Under the pieces are notes generated by a model that saw only the letters and a program-made list of their open reading frames with translations, was not told the origin of the DNA and did no database searches. A program made the position numbers and the translations under genes. 42,244 bases of DNA from Nitrincola tibetensis (GTDB lineage: Bacteria > Pseudomonadota > Gammaproteobacteria > Pseudomonadales > Balneatricaceae), in the NCBI RefSeq assembly GCF_003284585.1, contig NZ_QKRX01000012.1:34003-76246 (forward strand), given 5' to 3'. Each line of letters begins with the position of its first letter. Position 1 is the stretch's first letter. Shown here one piece after another: positions 26,226 through 35,178 of the stretch.

Positions 26226-27563
26226 ATGACAAGCTTGAGAACACCCAAGCTCATACTGAGCACTGCCCTGGCCTTACTGCTTTCGGCGCATTTATCCGCC
26301 GACCCCAATCGCCTTGGACAAGATCTAACGCCAATTGGTGCTGAGCGGGCTGGTAACGCAGAAGGCACCATACCTGAATGGACAGGCGGACTCGCTCAAA
26401 GCAATGACCGCCACACCAATCCGTTTGCGAATGAGCAGCCATTATTCGTAATTACAGCGGCAAACGTTGATCAATATCGAGACCGTCTATCAGATGGTCA
26501 AATCGCTATGTTCAAGCGTTACCCCGATACCTTTAGAATGCCAGTATATCCGACACATCGAACCGCCTCCTATCCAGACTCGATCTACGCAAAAGCTAAA
26601 CACAATGCAGCGAATGCGCGGCTGGTCGATGGTGGCAATGGCATCGAAAATTTCGATGAAGCCTTTGCTTTCCCAATTCCTAATAGCGGTCTCGAAGTGA
26701 TATGGAATCATATGACTCGTTATCGCGGTGGCTCCCTAGAGCGTAACTTTGCACAAATCCCCGTACAAGCAAATGGCAGCTTTACCCCTGTAAAGATTAA
26801 CGAAAAACTCTCTTGGCCTTCTTATTTAAAATCAGGCAGTGAGGATGCTCGCTACGACAATATTTTGTTTTACTTCGTACAAGAAGTAACAGCACCAGCT
26901 CGCTTAACGGGTAATATTCTGCTGGTTCACGAAACCATGAATCAGATCACTCAACCTCGACAAGCTTGGACTTACAACTCGGGACAACGACGCGTTCGCT
27001 TAGCCCCTAACATAGCCTACGATGCACCAGGTACTGCGACTGACGGGCAACGCACCACGGATAACTTGGATATGTTCAATGGTGCTCCTGATCGCTACGA
27101 ATGGAACCTTGTCGGTAAGCAAGAGCTTTATATTCCTTACAACAGCTTCAAACTAGCTGATCGCTCACTAAAATACAGTGATATGCTGCAAGCAGGTCAT
27201 ATCAACCCTGACGTTACTCGTTATGAACTTCACAGAGTATGGAAAGTAGAAGCGACGCTTAAAGACGGTCAGCGTCACGTCTATGCCAAGCGTGTGTTCT
27301 TCATTGATGAAGACACTTGGCAAGTTGCCACAGTAGACCATTACGATGGACGCGGTGAGCTGTGGAGAGTCGGTGAAGCACATCACTTCCCATACAGAGA
27401 TGTTCAAGTTCCTTGGACAGCTGCTGAGGCTTTTTACGATTTGCAATCTGGTCGTTATCTCGTAGGCGCTCTAACCAATGAAGAAGGCTCTGGATATGAT
27501 TTCAGCCAACGCTTCGATTACAACGACTTTACCCCTCAAGCTATCCGCAGAGCGGGCCGCTAA
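26226..27563 (+). CDS. DUF1329 family periplasmic protein
   Basis: A 445-residue protein with a cleavable signal peptide (…LALLLSAHLSA, cleavage about residue 25). It shows the DUF1329 hallmark LTPIGAERAGNAEGTIPEWTGG, then conserved aromatic blocks (MTRYRGGSLERNF, NSGQRRVRLAPNIAYD). The fold is believed to resemble the lipid-handling LolB-like sheet. It is predicted to act in the periplasm with the DUF1302 protein encoded before it, on a hydrophobic substrate that is not known. A strong bidirectional terminator follows. The family assignment is firm, the role inferred. Confidence 0.92.
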   Translation: MTSLRTPKLILSTALALLLSAHLSADPNRLGQDLTPIGAERAGNAEGTIPEWTGGLAQSNDRHTNPFANEQPLFVITAANVDQYRDRLSDGQIAMFKRYPDTFRMPVYPTHRTASYPDSIYAKAKHNAANARLVDGGNGIENFDEAFAFPIPNSGLEVIWNHMTRYRGGSLERNFAQIPVQANGSFTPVKINEKLSWPSYLKSGSEDARYDNILFYFVQEVTAPARLTGNILLVHETMNQITQPRQAWTYNSGQRRVRLAPNIAYDAPGTATDGQRTTDNLDMFNGAPDRYEWNLVGKQELYIPYNSFKLADRSLKYSDMLQAGHINPDVTRYELHRVWKVEATLKDGQRHVYAKRVFFIDEDTWQVATVDHYDGRGELWRVGEAHHFPYRDVQVPWTAAEAFYDLQSGRYLVGALTNEEGSGYDFSQRFDYNDFTPQAIRRAGR

Positions 27564-27590
27564 GACTTTAAAAATATAGAACTTAAAAAC

Positions 27591-27618
27591 AAAAAACCCA
27601 GCATCAGCTGGGTTTTTT
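27591..27618. terminator. Bidirectional terminator, DUF1329 and NlpC genes
   Basis: Perfect 12-base arms AAAAAACCCAGC (27591-27602) and GCTGGGTTTTTT (27607-27618) with loop ATCA. It works on both strands, between convergent genes. Confidence 0.9.
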
Positions 27619-27631
27619 GTTTGATTGCTCG

Positions 27632-28171
27632 CTATAAACTAGCTAATTGAACAACCTCTTCTGCGCGTCTTGCTGTCCAGTAATTACGCTTCCAGTAAGG
27701 ATTATCAAGCTTTGAAATAATCACACCACGACTGGTTGAAGCATGTAAAAACTTACCTTCTCCTAAATAGATCCCCACATGACGCTGAGTGCGCCCCGTC
27801 TTAAAAAAAATCAAATCCGACGGTTTGAGTTCTTGGCGCGCAATTTCCTTACCTAGAGTAACCTGTTCATCCGTAGAACGAGGCAGCTGAACATTGTAAA
27901 TATCACCAAACACCTCCCTTACGAACGCCGAGCAATCAATTCCGCTGCGGTCAGCTCCACCTAAACGGTATGGAGTTCCTGCCCAGCTCATATATTGCTG
28001 TTCTAGTGCCAAACGTATTTCAGTCGTTTGAGGCACTATAGGCCTAGCTGTGTTAGAGAGTATGACTTGTGAATGCTTTGGCGTAACAATTTGCAATTGA
28101 TTAACGCTGCGACTGTTGGAAAAACAACCTGTTAACGCAATACTGAGTGTAATAATTAAAATAGAGCGCAT
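27632..28171 (-). CDS. NlpC/P60 family lipoprotein (MepS/Spr-like endopeptidase)
   Basis: This is a cell-wall cysteine peptidase of 179 residues, anchored as a lipoprotein at Cys16 (ALTGC). The catalytic residues are Cys80 (GIDCSAF), His131 (QRHVGIY) and His143 (FLHASTS), the standard NlpC/P60 triad. E. coli MepS cleaves D-Ala-mDAP cross-links and is essential for wall expansion; this protein has the same layout. The frame is open to 28231, but the ATG at 28171 starts the signal peptide MRSILIITLSIALTGC. Transcription ends at the terminator shared with the DUF1329 gene. Confidence 0.9.
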   Translation of the reverse strand: MRSILIITLSIALTGCFSNSRSVNQLQIVTPKHSQVILSNTARPIVPQTTEIRLALEQQYMSWAGTPYRLGGADRSGIDCSAFVREVFGDIYNVQLPRSTDEQVTLGKEIARQELKPSDLIFFKTGRTQRHVGIYLGEGKFLHASTSRGVIISKLDNPYWKRNYWTARRAEEVVQLASL

Positions 28172-28320
28172 AAGATTCAGATTACTAAAGATAAAAGAAG
28201 ATATATAAACCGACTTCGCACCATTTGACAAGTACTAATTGTTGCACTTGCACATTTTTCATGTTGAAAAAGGAATAAGCACATATCTAAGCGTTACGAA
28301 GGGGTATCAAACGAATCAAA

Positions 28321-28349
28321 CCGACAGTTATCTCTTTTTCTGGTACAAT
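28321..28349 (+). promoter_or_regulatory. Promoter of the helicase gene
   Basis: An extended -10 TGGTACAAT (28341-28349) lies 17 bases after CCGACA (28321-28326). The predicted start gives a leader of about 28 bases before the GTG start. Confidence 0.55.
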
Positions 28350-28383
28350 TTGAACATAGATTATCAGTCAGAGAAGCGCCCAA

Positions 28384-29739
28384 GTGTTCACCGATATCAT
28401 TTTGCACGAACGTTTACAAAAAGCTTTAGATGCGCAAGGCATTAAAGAAACGACTCAAGTCCAGGCACAAGCCATTCCATTAGCTATTCAGGGCAAAGAT
28501 CTATTAGTCAGTGCTGAAACAGGTAGCGGTAAAACCTTCGCATTTTTATTACCTATGTTACAACACTTCCTCGATCAGCCAGCACCGAACCGTGGCACAC
28601 GAGCACTCATTTTAGTGCCCACCCGCGAACTCGCCGAGCAAGTCACTCAGTCTTGCATAAAACTGGCAGCCTTCACTCACATCAAAGCGCTGACAATCTG
28701 CGGTGGCAGTGGCTTCAAAGAACAAGCAGCAAAACTTCGCAAAAACCCGGAAATCGTTGTGGGAACTCCTGGTCGAATAAAAGAGCACTTAGAGTTAAAC
28801 AGCCTTGTTCTGTCTGATATTGAGTTTTTGATACTGGATGAAGCCGATAGAATGCTCGACATGGGCTTTCGCGAAGACGTCACAACCATAACGTCTAGTT
28901 GCGCTGCAGATCGTCAAACAATGCTTTTTTCTGCAACCTTGAAAACTCGTGACATCGAAGACCTCATTGAGCAAGTGTTAAAATCACCTGAACGATTAAT
29001 TCTAAGCACTGCACAAGATCAAATTTCAACCATTCTGCAACAAATTGTCTTAGCCGATGATATCAAACATAAAGAGCGTTTGATCAGCGCGATTTTAAAT
29101 GAAGAAAAACCAGAAAGAACAGTGGTATTTACCAACACTCGCGCTGCCTCGGTACATCTAGGTAATGTCTTAAAATATCACAAGCATAGAACGGCTTCTC
29201 TGCATGGCGAGATGGACCAAGTTGAGCGTCGCAAAACCATGCGTTTTTTTAGAGATGGCCATGTACAAGTTCTCGTTGCCACCGATGTTGCAGCACGAGG
29301 CTTGGATATTGACGGAGTTGATCTGGTCATTAACTTTGAAATGCCACGATCTGGTGATGAATACGTTCACCGTATTGGTCGAACAGGGCGTGCAGGTAAA
29401 TCAGGCACAGCGATTACTCTGATCGCGCCTTCCGAATGGAATCTGATGAGAAGTGTCGAGCGTTATCTAAAACTTTCGTTCACACAGCGCACAATTGAAG
29501 GATTCTTAGGTCATTATAAAGGCCCTGAAAAAGTGAAAAGTTCGGGCAAGGCAGCCGGTAGTAAAAAGAAAAAAGAACTTAAAGATAAAGTAGAGACTAA
29601 ACCTAAGGTGAAAGAGCGTCATCGCGATAAAAAAACGATTGGCAAACGTCGCGCACCTTCATCCAATACAGAGTCATCAACCCCCATTGACCAGGGTTTT
29701 GCCCCCCTGAAAAAAAGAAAAGCGCCGGATGCTGGGTGA
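28384..29739 (+). CDS. srmB: DEAD-box RNA helicase, SrmB-like
   Basis: A 451-residue ATP-dependent RNA helicase. The core motifs are present: Q-motif region around TQVQAQAIP, Walker A AETGSGKT, PTRELA, DEAD, SAT, VATDVAARGLD and HRIGRTGRAGKSG. The basic C-terminal tail, from about residue 385, ends KVKERHRDKKTIGKRRAPS, closely matching the end of E. coli SrmB (VKKRHRDTKNIGKRR). SrmB helps early 50S ribosome assembly. The start is GTG at 28384 (28384-28386), because no ATG is in frame nearby and the MFTDIILHERL start is family-like. RhlE-type helicases are the alternative, but the tail argues for SrmB. Confidence 0.9.
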   Translation: MFTDIILHERLQKALDAQGIKETTQVQAQAIPLAIQGKDLLVSAETGSGKTFAFLLPMLQHFLDQPAPNRGTRALILVPTRELAEQVTQSCIKLAAFTHIKALTICGGSGFKEQAAKLRKNPEIVVGTPGRIKEHLELNSLVLSDIEFLILDEADRMLDMGFREDVTTITSSCAADRQTMLFSATLKTRDIEDLIEQVLKSPERLILSTAQDQISTILQQIVLADDIKHKERLISAILNEEKPERTVVFTNTRAASVHLGNVLKYHKHRTASLHGEMDQVERRKTMRFFRDGHVQVLVATDVAARGLDIDGVDLVINFEMPRSGDEYVHRIGRTGRAGKSGTAITLIAPSEWNLMRSVERYLKLSFTQRTIEGFLGHYKGPEKVKSSGKAAGSKKKKELKDKVETKPKVKERHRDKKTIGKRRAPSSNTESSTPIDQGFAPLKKRKAPDAG

Positions 29740-29799
29740 CACATCGGCGCCTAAAAAGTACAGTTCTATGCTGTAAATACATCCTACAGCGGGACTAAA

Positions 29800-29831
29800 A
29801 GCTAAAGCTTGATCTGAATCAAGCTTTAGCT
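29800..29831. repeat. 14-bp perfect palindrome with FNR/ANR-consensus core
   Basis: Arms AGCTAAAGCTTGAT (29800-29813) and ATCAAGCTTTAGCT (29818-29831) are perfect reverse complements around CTGA. The centre reads TTGAT-CTGA-ATCAA, an exact FNR/ANR box (29809-29822). A T-rich run appears only about 10 bases later, so it may be a terminator after the helicase gene or an operator for the following hydrolase. A 9-bp bulged GC-rich hairpin at 29722-29750 also overlaps the helicase stop codon. Confidence 0.55.
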
Positions 29832-29922
29832 AAGTTTGAAGTTTTTTCTGAAATTACAACTTTCGCCTAACCTTAATTTATTCCTTTATACTCTAAAATA
29901 GCGAAGTTGAAGGAGAAAAATA

Positions 29923-30849
29923 ATGACGGCAACGGCGTACATCACTCATGAAGATTGCATGCTCCATAATATGGGGCCAGATCATCCAGAAAGCCCAACT
30001 CGACTGCAAGCCATACACAAAGTCCTAAGCAGGACTGGTTTACTTGATCATTTAGATCAACTGACTTCCGTGCATGTAACAGAAGAGCAAATAAAACTCG
30101 CCCATGCAAATCTGCACCATAAGAAATTAGCAATGAAGCTACCGCGAGAAGGCGTTGTATACACAGATGATGATACAGCTCTTTGTCCGGACTCACTGCA
30201 TGCAGCCAGTTTAGCGGCAGGAAGTGCGATACTCGCAACCAACCGTGTTTTAGCCGGAAAAGCCAAAAATGCATTCTGTGCTGTACGTCCACCAGGGCAT
30301 CATGCAGAGTACAACATGGCCATGGGCTTTTGCTTTTATAACAACGTAGCTATAGGTGCTTGCCATGCTTTAACGCACTCATCAATCAATCGTGTAGCCA
30401 TCCTCGATTTTGATGTGCATCATTGCAACGGAACTGTGGATATTTTTAAAGACCGGCCAGAGGTGTTGGTGTGCTCTACCTTTCAGCACCCCTATTACCC
30501 CGAGAGATATTGCTCTATTGACCGCCCCAACATTGTCAATTGCCCTCTCGCGGCTCACTCTGATGCTTCGTTGTTCCGTGACGCCATTGAGCAGCAATGG
30601 CTGCCCGCACTCAGGGCACACAAGCCTGATATGATTTTTATTTCAGCTGGATTTGATGCTCATAAAGAAGATCCAATGGCTGATTTAAATTTGGATGAAG
30701 AAGACTACCGCTGGGTTACTCAAAAGATTATGCAGATTGCGGATGAGTTTTCTGAAGGGCGAATCGTCTCGGTACTTGAAGGTGGATACAACCCCGTATC
30801 CCTTGCATTTAGTGTTCAGGCACATCTCGAAGTCTTAGCAGGCTTTTAA
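29923..30849 (+). CDS. Histone-deacetylase-fold hydrolase (acetylpolyamine amidohydrolase-like)
   Basis: This 308-residue enzyme belongs to the HDAC superfamily of zinc amide hydrolases. The catalytic His pair His126/His127 is in RPPGHHAEY, the zinc ligands Asp164/His166 are in DFDVHHCNG, Asp245 in SAGFDAHKED and the transition-state tyrosine Tyr289 in EGGYN. Bacterial members remove acetyl groups from polyamines or other small amides; the substrate is not predictable. GGAG lies 7 bases before the ATG, a TATACT box lies about 35 bases upstream, and a palindrome with an FNR-like core lies about 107 bases upstream. A strong GC-rich hairpin follows. Confidence 0.92.
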   Translation: MTATAYITHEDCMLHNMGPDHPESPTRLQAIHKVLSRTGLLDHLDQLTSVHVTEEQIKLAHANLHHKKLAMKLPREGVVYTDDDTALCPDSLHAASLAAGSAILATNRVLAGKAKNAFCAVRPPGHHAEYNMAMGFCFYNNVAIGACHALTHSSINRVAILDFDVHHCNGTVDIFKDRPEVLVCSTFQHPYYPERYCSIDRPNIVNCPLAAHSDASLFRDAIEQQWLPALRAHKPDMIFISAGFDAHKEDPMADLNLDEEDYRWVTQKIMQIADEFSEGRIVSVLEGGYNPVSLAFSVQAHLEVLAGF

Positions 30850-30854
30850 ACAAG

Positions 30855-30890
30855 GCCCCCTAGCGCCTGATATATGAGGCGCTAGGGGGC
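30855..30890. terminator. GC-rich hairpin between the hydrolase and dctM
   Basis: Perfect 14-bp arms, GCCCCCTAGCGCCT (30855-30868) and AGGCGCTAGGGGGC (30877-30890), with an 8-base loop between convergent genes. No T-run follows on either strand, so classical intrinsic termination is not certain. Confidence 0.6.
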
Positions 30891-30911
30891 ATGAGCACTA
30901 TCTACGTCTAG

Positions 30912-32306
30912 TTAACGACCGTAAATCATATCTGGTAACCAAGTCACTAGACCTGGGAACAAGATCAACAAACCAATCACCATGACTTGCAAGAAGACAA
31001 ACGGCATAGCACCTTGATAAATATGGCGTGTTGTAATGGTATCCGGCGCCACTCCCCGCAAATAGAAGAGCGCAAAACCGAATGGAGGCGTTAGGAAGCT
31101 GGTTTGCAGATTCACGGCAACCATCACCCCTAACCAAATCGGATCTATGTCCATCATCAGCAGTATTGGCGCCGTAATTGGAATCACCAAAAAGATAATT
31201 TCAAAGGTATCCAGAATAAAGCCTAAAATAAACATCAACAGCATCACAAAAATGATTGCCCCCATCTTACCGCCCGGTAAGCTGTTGAGGAAATCACTGA
31301 CGAGCTCTTCACCGCCCATCATTCTAAATACCAACGAGAAGACCGAAGCCCCAATCAAGATGATGAAGATCATTGCGGTTGTATTAGCGGTGGCAAACAT
31401 CACGTGTCGCAAATTGGCAAAGGTCAACTTACGCTTAATCGCTGCCAAAATCATCGCACCAACCGCACCGACTGAAGCGGACTCAGTAGGGGTTGCAACG
31501 CCACCTAGAATCGAGCCCAACACAGCAATTATCAGCAATAAAGGTGGTAAGAGTGTAAAGATAACATCTTTGAATAAACGTGCACGCTCTTCGGCTGTCA
31601 CTTCAAGTGCAGGACAGGTTTCTGGATGGCGCACGGCTTTATAAATCATAAATACCATATAGATCGCCACTAGCATAAGTCCAGGAATAAAAGCACCTGC
31701 AAACAGATCGCCAACGGACACGGGTGTCGGTGCAAAGTTACCTTTGGACATTTGCACTTGTTGGTTAACACCCGCCAACATATCACCCATAAAAATCAGT
31801 ACAGTTGATGGCGGTATGATTTGCCCCAATGTTCCGGAAGCACAGATAACACCCGTAGCAAGCTTAGGGTCATAGCCTGCACGCATCATCGCGGGAAGCG
31901 ATAGCAGCCCCATGGTAACGACCGTTGCGCCTACAATACCTGTAGAGGCGGCGAGTAAAGCGCCCACTATGATGACCGATAGCCCCAAACCACCGCGCAG
32001 CTTACCGAACAAACGTCCCATGGTAATCAAAAGTTGTTCGGCTATACCGGATCGTTCAAGCATCATCCCCATGAAAATAAATAAGGGAACAGCAACTAAA
32101 ACCTCATTCAGCATGACGCCAATATAGCGTGGAGCCAGACTCGAAAAGTTAGATAAATCGAACACACCTAACATATGCCCAAGGGTTGCAAAGATAACCG
32201 ACGTACCGGCTAACGAGAAAGCAACCGGAAACCCCATCATCAACACACCAATGATGGTAAAGAACATTAATAGGGAGAGCATCTCACCCAAGAACACTGG
32301 ATCCAT
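30912..32306 (-). CDS. dctM: TRAP transporter large permease (DctM)
   Basis: This 464-residue, roughly 12-helix inner-membrane protein is the large subunit of a TRAP transporter, which uses a sodium gradient to import an organic acid handed over by a binding protein. The DctM family blocks GNFAP, GATVVTMGLLSLPAMMRAGYDPKLATGVICASGTLGQIIPPST and EIIFLVIPITAPILLMMDIDPIWLGVMVAVNLQTSFLTPPFGFALFYLRGV are present, the last two carrying the conserved Na+/transport residues. It is 2 bases from dctQ and shares its operon; the RBS GGGGG overlaps the end of dctQ. The binding protein gene is not adjacent but at 37108. Confidence 0.95.
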   Translation of the reverse strand: MDPVFLGEMLSLLMFFTIIGVLMMGFPVAFSLAGTSVIFATLGHMLGVFDLSNFSSLAPRYIGVMLNEVLVAVPLFIFMGMMLERSGIAEQLLITMGRLFGKLRGGLGLSVIIVGALLAASTGIVGATVVTMGLLSLPAMMRAGYDPKLATGVICASGTLGQIIPPSTVLIFMGDMLAGVNQQVQMSKGNFAPTPVSVGDLFAGAFIPGLMLVAIYMVFMIYKAVRHPETCPALEVTAEERARLFKDVIFTLLPPLLLIIAVLGSILGGVATPTESASVGAVGAMILAAIKRKLTFANLRHVMFATANTTAMIFIILIGASVFSLVFRMMGGEELVSDFLNSLPGGKMGAIIFVMLLMFILGFILDTFEIIFLVIPITAPILLMMDIDPIWLGVMVAVNLQTSFLTPPFGFALFYLRGVAPDTITTRHIYQGAMPFVFLQVMVIGLLILFPGLVTWLPDMIYGR

Positions 32307-32308
32307 GC

Positions 32309-32857
32309 TTAACCCCCTTCTTTATAACGATAATGCTCAGGCACGAGATCTTCCCGTCCTGATAGAATTAACACACTGCGCATCACCATCGCGATGGCTT
32401 GCAAAGCAACTACACCCACAAACACTAAGATGAAGGACTTAACGATATACAGACCTGGCATTCCGCCAAAATTGGAAGAGCCCTCCATAAAGCGCCAAGA
32501 GCGTTGCACGTATGGCAAGCCGTAGGTTGTTACGATGTATAGAAAGGGCGTAACGAATACAATGCAGCCAATCATATCGATAATGGCTTTTCGCCTTGCA
32601 TTTGCAGGCCGATAAAAAATATCAACCCGGACATGGCCATTCTGCATCAAAGTAAAGCCAGCAATGCCCATAAACATCATGCCATTTAGCCAGACGTATA
32701 GATCTTGCATCCAGACATAGCCCGTTGAGAAGAAGTAGCGAAGTACTACAACGGTGAAACAGGTCAATACAATTCCTAATGAAAACCAAGAAAAGATATT
32801 GCCCAAGATGAGGTTAATCCGACAAATGAGTCGAACTAAGAATGAGACAACTAACAT
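32309..32857 (-). CDS. dctQ: TRAP transporter small permease (DctQ)
   Basis: This is the small four-helix TRAP subunit, 182 residues, which pairs with DctM. Helices lie around FSLGIVLTCFTVVVLRYF, the VWMQDLYVWLNGMMFMGIAGF block and others; the VRVDIFY segment and RRKAIIDMIG are typical. The frame is open from an ATG at 32872, but AGGA lies 6 bases before the ATG at 32857, so that start (MLVVSFLVRL) is preferred. It is divergent from the kinase gene; the gap between them holds the repeated dyads described at 32960 and 32984. Confidence 0.93.
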   Translation of the reverse strand: MLVVSFLVRLICRINLILGNIFSWFSLGIVLTCFTVVVLRYFFSTGYVWMQDLYVWLNGMMFMGIAGFTLMQNGHVRVDIFYRPANARRKAIIDMIGCIVFVTPFLYIVTTYGLPYVQRSWRFMEGSSNFGGMPGLYIVKSFILVFVGVVALQAIAMVMRSVLILSGREDLVPEHYRYKEGG

Positions 32858-32959
32858 AGCATTCCTCAACATTATTTTTATGCGCCTTAAGGCTGTTTTT
32901 ACAGTTTACATCATCTACTCTAGAGACGTATTTTTCTATTCGTATGAATACCGAAAATA

Positions 32960-32975
32960 TGCGTAGAACTACGCA
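32960..32975. promoter_or_regulatory. Candidate operator, dyad CGTAG-NN-CTACG
   Basis: TGCGTAG-AA-CTACGCA is a perfect 7-bp-arm inverted repeat (16 bases) in the divergent gap between dctQ and the kinase gene. It shares its core with the palindrome before the TRAP binding-protein gene. Confidence 0.6.
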
Positions 32976-32983
32976 ATGAACTC

Positions 32984-32995
32984 AGTAGTTTTACG
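32984..32995. promoter_or_regulatory. Degenerate second copy of the same dyad
   Basis: AGTAG-TT-TTACG matches CGTAG-NN-CTACG at 8 of 10 defined bases. Its centre is 22 bases from that of the first copy, two helical turns, which places both on the same face of the DNA. Confidence 0.4.
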
Positions 32996-33025
32996 GATGC
33001 AAATCACACAGTCTGAGGCGCTTCA

Positions 33026-34375
33026 ATGAATCTAAAAGCCAAGATACTTTTACTCGCCATTTTACCCTTGCTCTCGGCTGCAGGCATTTTATCTTATTTA
33101 GGGTTGACCCATGCACATAGTTTAGCGACACAGATTTTAGGTGTATACGAACAAAACCTCATTGAATCGAAAAAACAAGCGCTTAAAGAGCAAGTTGAAC
33201 TGGCCTTTTCTGCCATTGAACATGTTCAACGTAATGATACGCTGAGTGAAGAAGAAGCGAAATCAGAGGTTATTGCGCTATTAAGCCGCATGACCTTCGG
33301 TGAGGATGGCTATTTTTTTGCATACGACCAACAAGGCATCAACCTGGTTCACCCCACGATTCCAGCATTCGTTGGACAAAACCTGTTCGAGTTTGAGGAT
33401 CGCAGCGGCAACCTGTTGATCCAGCATTTACTCAACGCCGCAAATAGTGGCGGCGGCTATCACCGCTATATTTGGGAACGCCCTCCTCTTATGCAACAAG
33501 AAGATAAACTGGGCTATGCCATGCTCATTCCAGAATGGGAGTGGATGTTTGGCACTGGATTGTATTTAGACACTATCTACGCCGACATCAGCCAGGTTAA
33601 GCAAGCGATTGATGACAATATTCGCAATAGTTTTCTCACGGTTATGCTGGTATTACTCTTCACCGTTATTCTGATTGTCATTTTAGGTCTGGCCATTAAT
33701 CTGCATGAACACCGTTTAGCCGATGACCGCCTTCGGCAACTGGTGAAAAAATTTATGCGGCTACAAGTCAACGAGCGTCGACGTTTTTCAAGAGAGTTAC
33801 ACGATGGAATCAACCAGCAATTGGTGTCAATGAAGTTCAGAATTGAACTCGCCTGCAAAAAGCTTGAAAATCAAACACCTGAACATCCAGCCATTGAAGA
33901 TTTGCAGAAAACCGAGCAAATTTTAAATCAAACCATACGTGAAGTCCGACAAATTTCTCACAATTTACGCCCAGTGTTACTGGATGACTTAGGATTAGAA
34001 TCAGCACTCAGAGGGCTATTGGATCAATTTTCTGAGCGCACAAGCATTCAGGTTAAATTGGAATACGACCTCTGCAAAGTCGATTTACCCGATGATGTGG
34101 GCACAACACTTTATCGATTGGCACAGGAATGTTTAACCAATATTGAAAAGCATGCGGACGCCAGTCACCTCAAACTACGTCTCTATTCCGCTGACAAAGA
34201 AATACACTTTGAGGTATCCGATAATGGTAAAGGGTTTAATCTCAAGACAGCTCAAAACAAGGGTATAGGGCTAGTCAACATGAAAGAGCGAGTTGAAGTT
34301 ATTGGTGGGCAGTTTGTTTTACATTCTGAAATTAACAATGGCACTCATATAATGGCTTCGTTGCCCTGTAAATGA
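33026..34375 (+). CDS. Cache-domain sensor histidine kinase (NarL family, HisKA_3)
   Basis: This 449-residue inner-membrane sensor has TM1 (about 5-27), a periplasmic single-Cache domain (about 35-195, with GEDGYFFAYDQQGINLVHP and WEWMFGTGLYLDTIYADI), TM2 (about 202-225), a HisKA_3 dimerization domain with His259 (RELHDGINQQL) and an ATPase domain (N-box QECLTNIEKHA, G1 DNGKGF, G2 GIGLVNM). Such kinases phosphorylate the NarL-type regulator encoded next. The sCache_2 layout in other bacteria commonly senses small carboxylic acids. GAGG precedes the ATG by about 7 bases. Lying beside dctQM it probably detects the TRAP substrate; that link is inferred. Confidence 0.93.
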   Translation: MNLKAKILLLAILPLLSAAGILSYLGLTHAHSLATQILGVYEQNLIESKKQALKEQVELAFSAIEHVQRNDTLSEEEAKSEVIALLSRMTFGEDGYFFAYDQQGINLVHPTIPAFVGQNLFEFEDRSGNLLIQHLLNAANSGGGYHRYIWERPPLMQQEDKLGYAMLIPEWEWMFGTGLYLDTIYADISQVKQAIDDNIRNSFLTVMLVLLFTVILIVILGLAINLHEHRLADDRLRQLVKKFMRLQVNERRRFSRELHDGINQQLVSMKFRIELACKKLENQTPEHPAIEDLQKTEQILNQTIREVRQISHNLRPVLLDDLGLESALRGLLDQFSERTSIQVKLEYDLCKVDLPDDVGTTLYRLAQECLTNIEKHADASHLKLRLYSADKEIHFEVSDNGKGFNLKTAQNKGIGLVNMKERVEVIGGQFVLHSEINNGTHIMASLPCK

Positions 34376-34485
34376 CAAAAAGGCACTGCGAAGATCTGCA
34401 GTCAACATCACCAAAAGACTGTTATACTAAAACCAAACTCTGCTAACCAACTGCATTTTATAATAACAAAAGGCGTTAAACAGCC

Positions 34486-35124
34486 ATGCAAGCTCCCATT
34501 CGAATACTCTTGGTTGATGATCATTTACTGGTCTTAGACGGCCTTAAGGCACGATTAGGACTCGAAACACATATAGACATTGTAGGGACCGCAAATAATG
34601 GTGAGCAGGCACTAGAAGCGGCTCGTCGTTTACAGCCTGACGTCGTCATTATGGATGTTTCCATGCCAGTGTTAAATGGACTCGATGCCACTAAACGCTT
34701 TCGCAGTGAATTACCCGACATACGCATACTGATGCTCAGCATGCATGATGATCGCGAGTACATTTTATCGCTGATACAATCTGGCGCCTCTGGCTATGTT
34801 TTGAAAGATGTCTCATCGAATGAGCTCATTAAAGCGATAGAGACAGTTCACTCCGGCAACACCTATTTCAGTGCTGGCGCATCTGACGCTTTATTCAGAA
34901 GCATTCCCACTCCAACACAAAGCATTTTAAATGAAGAACTTAGTCAACGTGAAATCACAGTTCTGAAACTCTTGGCTGAAGGCCACTCTAACAAAGAAAT
35001 CGCGCAAACCCTTCACATCAGCGTTCGCACTGTTGAAACTCATCGTCAAAAACTCAAGACAAAACTTGGTATTCAAAGCACGGCTGGCTTAACTAAATTT
35101 GCACTTGAGCACCAGCTTATCTGA
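34486..35124 (+). CDS. NarL/FixJ-family response regulator
   Basis: A 212-residue DNA-binding regulator: receiver domain 1-125 with acidic pocket D11/D12, phosphoacceptor Asp57 (MDVSMP) and Lys107 (VLKD), and a LuxR-type helix-turn-helix at about 150-212 (LSQREITVLKLLAEG…SNKEIAQTLHIS…VETHRQKLKTKLG). It follows the Cache kinase by 110 bases and is the obvious partner. It is the natural candidate to bind the CGTAG-NN-CTACG dyads flanking dctQ, the kinase and the binding-protein gene. Confidence 0.94.
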   Translation: MQAPIRILLVDDHLLVLDGLKARLGLETHIDIVGTANNGEQALEAARRLQPDVVIMDVSMPVLNGLDATKRFRSELPDIRILMLSMHDDREYILSLIQSGASGYVLKDVSSNELIKAIETVHSGNTYFSAGASDALFRSIPTPTQSILNEELSQREITVLKLLAEGHSNKEIAQTLHISVRTVETHRQKLKTKLGIQSTAGLTKFALEHQLI

Positions 35125-35178
35125 TAGCCGATAAAACTACTCATCGGCTCGATTACTTCAAACCAAGCCTGCTCCAGA

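Noticed and set aside
31147-31644. Open frame of 165 codons opposite dctM
   Set aside because: It is antisense to a clear permease gene; long open antisense frames are expected opposite hydrophobic, GC-biased codons, and the product is low-complexity with no family features.
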